Below, piece by piece: positions 60,280 to 64,000 of a stretch of 64,000 bases of DNA. The notes under the pieces were generated by a model that saw nothing but the letters and a program-made list of their open reading frames with translations, did no database searches and was not told where the DNA came from. Source of the DNA: Adiantum capillus-veneris (Eukaryota > Streptophyta > Polypodiopsida > Polypodiales > Pteridaceae); the NCBI GenBank assembly GCA_014529385.2, contig CM043958.1, positions 91,707,935 to 91,771,934 of the forward strand, read 5' to 3'. Both the position numbers and the translations under genes were made by a program. Each line of letters starts with the position of its first letter. Positions within the stretch are counted from its first letter, which is position 1.

Positions 60280-60453
60280 ATGGCTCCGAAGCGTGTAACG
60301 CGAAGTTCTAAGGACACCCATGCCGTTGCACCACCAAGGAAGATGGGAAGAAAGGTGTCTACTCCGAACGTATCTCATGCGGAAGCATCAACCGAAGAAG
60401 TTGAAGCCGTCCAACCTCCAGCACAGGAGTTAGCTGTACGCGCTCCAAATCCG
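60280..60453 (+). CDS. LTR-encoded Gag N-terminal exon (predicted)
   Basis: ATG 60280 opens 58 codons starting MAPKRVTRSSKDTHA, a basic start of the kind seen at the N-terminus of plant Ty3/gypsy Gag proteins. The frame reaches CCG|GTAAGAC at 60453/60454, a strong plant splice donor in phase 0. The downstream gag frame has a phase-0 acceptor candidate (TTGATTTGAG ending at 62054). An intron of 1,600 bp would then remove the rest of the LTR and the primer-binding site. Unspliced reading continues to a stop at 60568-60570. In the 3' LTR the same frame (ATG 63606) is shifted by a 4-bp deletion. This is a prediction from sequence only. Confidence 0.5.
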
Positions 60454-60724
60454 GTAAGACATAATCTGCATTGCTATTCATGTTTGACTTGGGAAGGTAA
60501 GCATAGGGAACCCCTTAAACTGTCCAAGAAACGTGATCTTATCACAAGAAACAAGCATATGTTTTCATAGATTAGTGAAAGAATTGTTTGATAAATTATC
60601 ACTATTTGTTGAATTGTTATGACTTAATAAACTATTATTGTTTGATAAGTGGTTACTGATTGATATGAAGAATTGGTTGATCATGTTTGATGAATCATTT
60701 AATGAGAAGAATTGTTTTGTTCTC

Positions 60725-60892
60725 GCGGATAGCGAGATGATTCCGCGGTTAGCGGAGATTAAACTAAGGTTATCGGCTCTCTTTTGTTCCTCGCGGTTAG
60801 CGAGATGCCTCGCGGGTAGCGGGATGCCTGGCGGCGGTTAGCAAGATTCCTCGCGTGTAGCGGGATGCCTCGCGGTTAGCGAGATAGGAAGG
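60725..60892 (+). repeat. CGCGGTTAGCGAGAT minisatellite in LTR
   Basis: About eight imperfect 15-20 bp copies of TCGCGGTTAGCGAGATGCC, including GGGTAGCGGGATGCC variants. It is GC- and CpG-rich in an otherwise AT-rich element, and lies in the predicted intron. Confidence 0.85.
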
Positions 60893-61568
60893 TTGCGCAA
60901 TTCACGATTAGCGAATAAATCCTTTGCAAAGGCTCTGTTGGTTAGACGGAGAAAGTCCGCGGGTAGCGACAAAATCATGAGAAATTGAAAAAGTTGTTTT
61001 TGTTGAATAATAGGGTTTCCTTCATTAGCATTGTTTGAATTGTTTTGGTATTGTTTGAAGGGTTGTATAAAAGAACCTGTGTTTGGAATTAATTAAGGAA
61101 CACTGTTTGTATATGTAAAACAGTGTGGAAAAAAGTGTGCGTGTGGGGTGGAAAGTGGGGACTGGCTCAGGGTGCCAGTCAAGGATGGGTGGACTCGATT
61201 AGTCGAGTACTTTTCACTTTGTCTCAGTTAGTTAGAGATTTATCCCATGTCATATTTTGGATTTAAGGATGGCGGCCGTGCCTCTTAAACGCGGGGAAAA
61301 AGGCGTTTTTTTTGGATCCTTAATATGTGAAAGGGATTTTCTTCTCTTATAATGTAAGATCTAAAGTCCATAGAACCTTTACCCTCATCGACCTGGCTTG
61401 TGGCGTAGGGTCTTGCAACTACGAACACAATAGGTGGAAGTCTTCTTCTCTTTCATTGCTCGTATCCTTGCTTTGCATTATCAGAGTAGGGTGTCGTCAA
61501 CGGATTTAAAGGATAAAGAAGGTTATCTTCCAAGTCGCCCTGATCTTTTAGAACGGGGACCTTACAGT

Positions 61569-61580
61569 TGGTATCAGAGC
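61569..61580 (+). promoter_or_regulatory. Primer-binding site of the gag-only element
   Basis: TGGTATCAGAGC, initiator-Met type, two bases after the CTTACA end of the 5' LTR. Confidence 0.92.
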
Positions 61581-61809
61581 CTAGGTTAAAAAGATTTAGT
61601 TGGCTACTTCAAGCTTCCTCATGTGTATGGTTTTCTATACCCATTACGAAACTCGCAAGAATATTACAATATGCCGATTGATGTGTATCACAGTTATGGT
61701 TGAAACCTCTATTAAGTTTGCTCTTGGAGAGATCTTTTGTAGACTCCTATGTGACATTTTGATGACTTTATGATTAAAAGATTGAGTTTTTTTCTACAAA
61801 GACATTGTT

Positions 61810-62035
61810 TGACTGGTTAAGTCATGTAAGTGAGTTTTGTGTAGATTGGTTGACCCATGATTGGTTAAGTCATGTGATTGAGATAATCATGACTGGTTAA
61901 GTCTTATGATTAAGTTTGACGGATTGGATAAGTCATAACTGGTTATGTGATTGGGTTTTAATGAATCGGATAAGTAAGGACTGATTAAGTCATACGATTG
62001 AGCGTTTAGTGTACTGGATAAGACTAAGTTTCGAA
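61810..62035 (+). repeat. Degenerate GGTTAAGTCATGTGATTGAG repeats
   Basis: About six imperfect copies of a 25-45 bp unit based on GACTGGTTAAGTCATGTGATTGAG lie between the primer-binding site and gag. Confidence 0.7.
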
Positions 62036-62054
62036 AGTATCCTATTGATTTGAG

Positions 62055-62861
62055 TTATTACAAGCATTGATGTACACTCATTGGAATCCTCAAATCACTT
62101 CTACGTTGGAAAACCCTCAGAACTATGCTCTCTATACGGAGATTCAGGAGAAGAAGTTGTTGCTCAAACAAATGCAACCACCTTCTTTTAAAGGGGAGGG
62201 TGATGATATTCAGAAAGAAGCAGAAGTATGGATTGAAGCTATGGATGATTACTTCTCTACTACAAGGACCACACCTGCAAATCAAGCGATGTTAGGGATA
62301 TTTCGCCTCTCAGGGGAAGTGAAATTATGGTGGAAACAACATTGTCGTGACATGGGAGTGTTGGAGAACTCTCAGAGTTAGTGGGAGATCAAACAAGCGG
62401 TGAAGGAAAGATACTTACCTCCTGCCCATGAAGCGATAAAGATGAATGAGTTCTTTAGCTTGAAACAATACGGTTTATCTTTGGAAGAGTACTACTCAAA
62501 GTTTGTAAGGCTTAGACGTTACGCACCGTCAATGACCATCAATGACCATAGAGCAGCAGGTAGCTCGCTTTTGTCAAGGATTAAGAGAACCCATTTTCTT
62601 GCGATTGGAAGCCTTGAAACCTTCCACTGTACAAGATGCTTTACTACGAGCCAAACCTTTAATGAAGGAACAAGGGATTGCAAAAAGAATTGAATGGAAT
62701 CAAAGTTTCAACGATAGACAACCACAAAGGGTTTATGCTACTAATGCGACAGATTCTCGACGCTTAAATGTTCGATGCTTTGAATGTGGAGAGTTGGGAC
62801 ATTATCAAAACTCTTGCCCACGACTGAATAACGGAGCAGCCGTAGTAAGTGATGCAGACTA
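62055..62861 (+). pseudogene. Gag of the gag-only element (one stop, one frameshift)
   Basis: Frame 0 runs from about 62049 (ATG at 62070). It carries LLLKQMQPPSFKGEGDD, EVWIEAMDDYFSTT and VKLWWKQHC, the Ty3/gypsy Gag capsid pattern. It is interrupted by TAG 62379-62381, then continues with WEIKQAVKERYLPP and YGLSLEEYYSKFVRLRRY. A 10-bp duplication (AATGACCATC at 62531 and AATGACCATA at 62541) shifts the frame. The next frame carries the capsid end and a CCHC knuckle CFECGELGHYQNSCP, with the stop at 62860-62862. No protease or reverse transcriptase follows; only about 105 bp separate gag from the 3' LTR. Confidence 0.85.
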
Positions 62862-62956
62862 AGAATATTACCCTTTTAGAGATAATGATGATCACTACTA
62901 ATTGGAGTAGAAGTATCCTCACTTTTTCTCAAGATGGGGACATCTCGAATCCTTAA

Positions 62957-62967
62957 GTTGGGGAGAT
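62957..62967 (+). promoter_or_regulatory. Polypurine tract of the gag-only element
   Basis: AGTTGGGGAGAT-type purine run directly before the TGTAATG start of the 3' LTR, the expected plus-strand primer site. Confidence 0.7.
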
Positions 62968-64000
62968 TGTAATGTACCCAACATTTATCCATATAAGTCA
63001 TTTCAGTTATTTTGCAAAGTAATTGAGATTCTCAATTTTGTGAGTCATCATCAGTTTATCAAAGCAATCAGATTGAAAATCGGATTCAGAATCCATTTAT
63101 TTATGATCTTTCTTTATGTGGAACAATAGGTTTATGTGGGAACCTAATCTATGTGTGAAGAAAAAGCTTAGAGATAGTATTTCTAGGAAAGAAAGAGAGG
63201 TGAGTCAAAATTAAAATACTTCTTTCTTTCTCTCTTTCAAAATAGAATGGAAACTTGTAAGTATAGAGCTTTTTAAAATCGCGCATAGCATTCGCGTACC
63301 CAAAAAAAAAAAAAAAGCCGCGACGACGTGCGAGTTTTTCCTTCTCCTATTCTTGAAACCTCTTAGTATTCTTAGCACCCCCCTAGAACCTATATAAAGG
63401 ACCCTTCTCCTCTCACTTTGAACACACACATCTACAAAAGCGGGAACTCTCTCGCAACGACGCGTCGGAGGAAGCCTCTCTCACTTAACCTCTCACCTTC
63501 AAACCATCTCCATCTCCAATCTTCGACGTGCCTTCACCCGATTTGTGAACACACTCTCTCTCTCTCTCTCCAACTACGCGCTTTTCTTTTCTCTATTCCG
63601 AAGCTATGGCTCCGAAGCGTGTAACGCGAAGTTCTAAGGATACCCATGTCGTTGCACCAGGAAGGTGGGAAGAAAGGTATCTACTCCGAACATATCTCAT
63701 GCGGAAGCATCAACCGAAGAAGAAGTCGAGCCTGTCCAACCTCCAGCACAGGAGTTAGTTGCACGCGCTCCAAATCCAGTAAGACAAATTTATAATTCTG
63801 CATTTCTATTCATGTTTGACTTGGGAAGCTAAGCGTAGGGAACCCCTTAAACTGTTCGAGAAACGGGATCTTATCAAGAAACAAGCATATGTTTTCATAG
63901 ATTAGTGAAAGAACTATTTTTTGATAAATTGTCATTGTTTGTTGAATTGTTATGAATTAATAAACTGTTATTGTTTGATAAGTGGTTACTGATTGATAAA
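62968..64000 (+). repeat. 3' LTR of the gag-only element (cut by window end)
   Basis: Matches 59641 onward for about 1,030 bp. It has its own TATA box (63391-63398) and start codon (63606), with a 4-bp deletion that breaks the LTR-encoded frame and a longer CT run before the ATG. Confidence 0.87.

Larger units (their letters stand above)
59641..61566 (+). repeat. 5' LTR of the gag-only element (1,926 bp)
   Basis: Ends are TGTAATG and CTTACA, followed two bases later by the primer-binding site. It holds a TATA box, a start codon with a 58-codon frame, a splice-donor-like GTAAGAC and a CG-containing minisatellite. Confidence 0.87.
59641..64000 (+). mobile_element. Gag-only LTR retrotransposon nested in chromovirus gag
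   Basis: The 5' LTR is 59641-61566, the internal region 61567-62967, and the 3' LTR starts at 62968 and runs off the window. Both LTRs start TGTAATGTACCCAAC. The internal region of 1.4 kb has room only for a gag gene and no protease, reverse transcriptase or integrase motif is seen, so it fits the TR-GAG class of non-autonomous elements. The two LTRs differ at about 10 percent over the first 110 bp. The target is the gag of the old minus-strand chromovirus. The right target duplication lies outside the window. Confidence 0.85.

Overview
The window is plant nuclear DNA from a repeat-rich, probably large genome. It holds several lineages of Ty3/gypsy LTR retrotransposon, including one with a C-terminal chromodomain. 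It also has primer-binding sites matching plant initiator-Met tRNA, long AG/CT, AC and AT microsatellites, short TIR elements, a satellite-like array and decayed copies of eukaryotic genes (beta-tubulin, histone H3 family, NB-ARC, Ulp1 protease). No intact host gene was found. A fern or a gymnosperm would fit, but the sequence does not decide this.

Layout. 1-9791 is a tandem chromovirus arrangement on the + strand: the end of one internal region, an LTR, a complete internal region whose single reading frame has two stop codons, and a second LTR. 9792-16033 has no recognisable gene, only a possible CACTA end and a possible solo LTR. 16034-17937 is a small non-coding LTR element on the minus strand. 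17938-31000 is gene-poor and holds a 16-bp perfect inverted repeat, a 151-bp satellite array (about 20590-21640), 64-bp and 213-bp tandem repeats (23717-24451), a 212-bp TIR element (29294-29505) and a large compound CT/CA/AT microsatellite (30220-30576). 31000-36900 holds an 81-bp tandem repeat and three gene relics: a histone H3-family pseudogene with CENH3-like residues, an Ulp1-type (C48) protease relic and an NB-ARC relic.

38700-50440 is a set of truncated Ty3/gypsy copies on the + strand. The first (about 39930-44080) carries a second, archaeal-type RNase H like the Tat lineage. A gag fragment of another family follows (44240-45330), then a better kept relative of the first (46370-50440). 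From 50441 to about 56780 lies a minus-strand gypsy polyprotein of another type. Its middle is replaced by 3.8 kb of long CT microsatellites, short TIR repeats and a 5' beta-tubulin pseudogene. 56941-59640 is an old minus-strand chromovirus with most of pol deleted. A gag-only LTR element (59641 to beyond 64000) is inserted inside its gag. This element appears to encode the Gag N-terminus within the LTR itself, followed by a splice donor.

History (inference). The tandem chromovirus looks young, with LTR copies differing by about 2-3 percent over the stretch compared by eye. The small LTR element is older (about 6-7 percent) and the gag-only element older still (about 10 percent over the first 110 bp). 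Most reading frames are broken, so the genes here describe past transposition and gene capture rather than working pathways.
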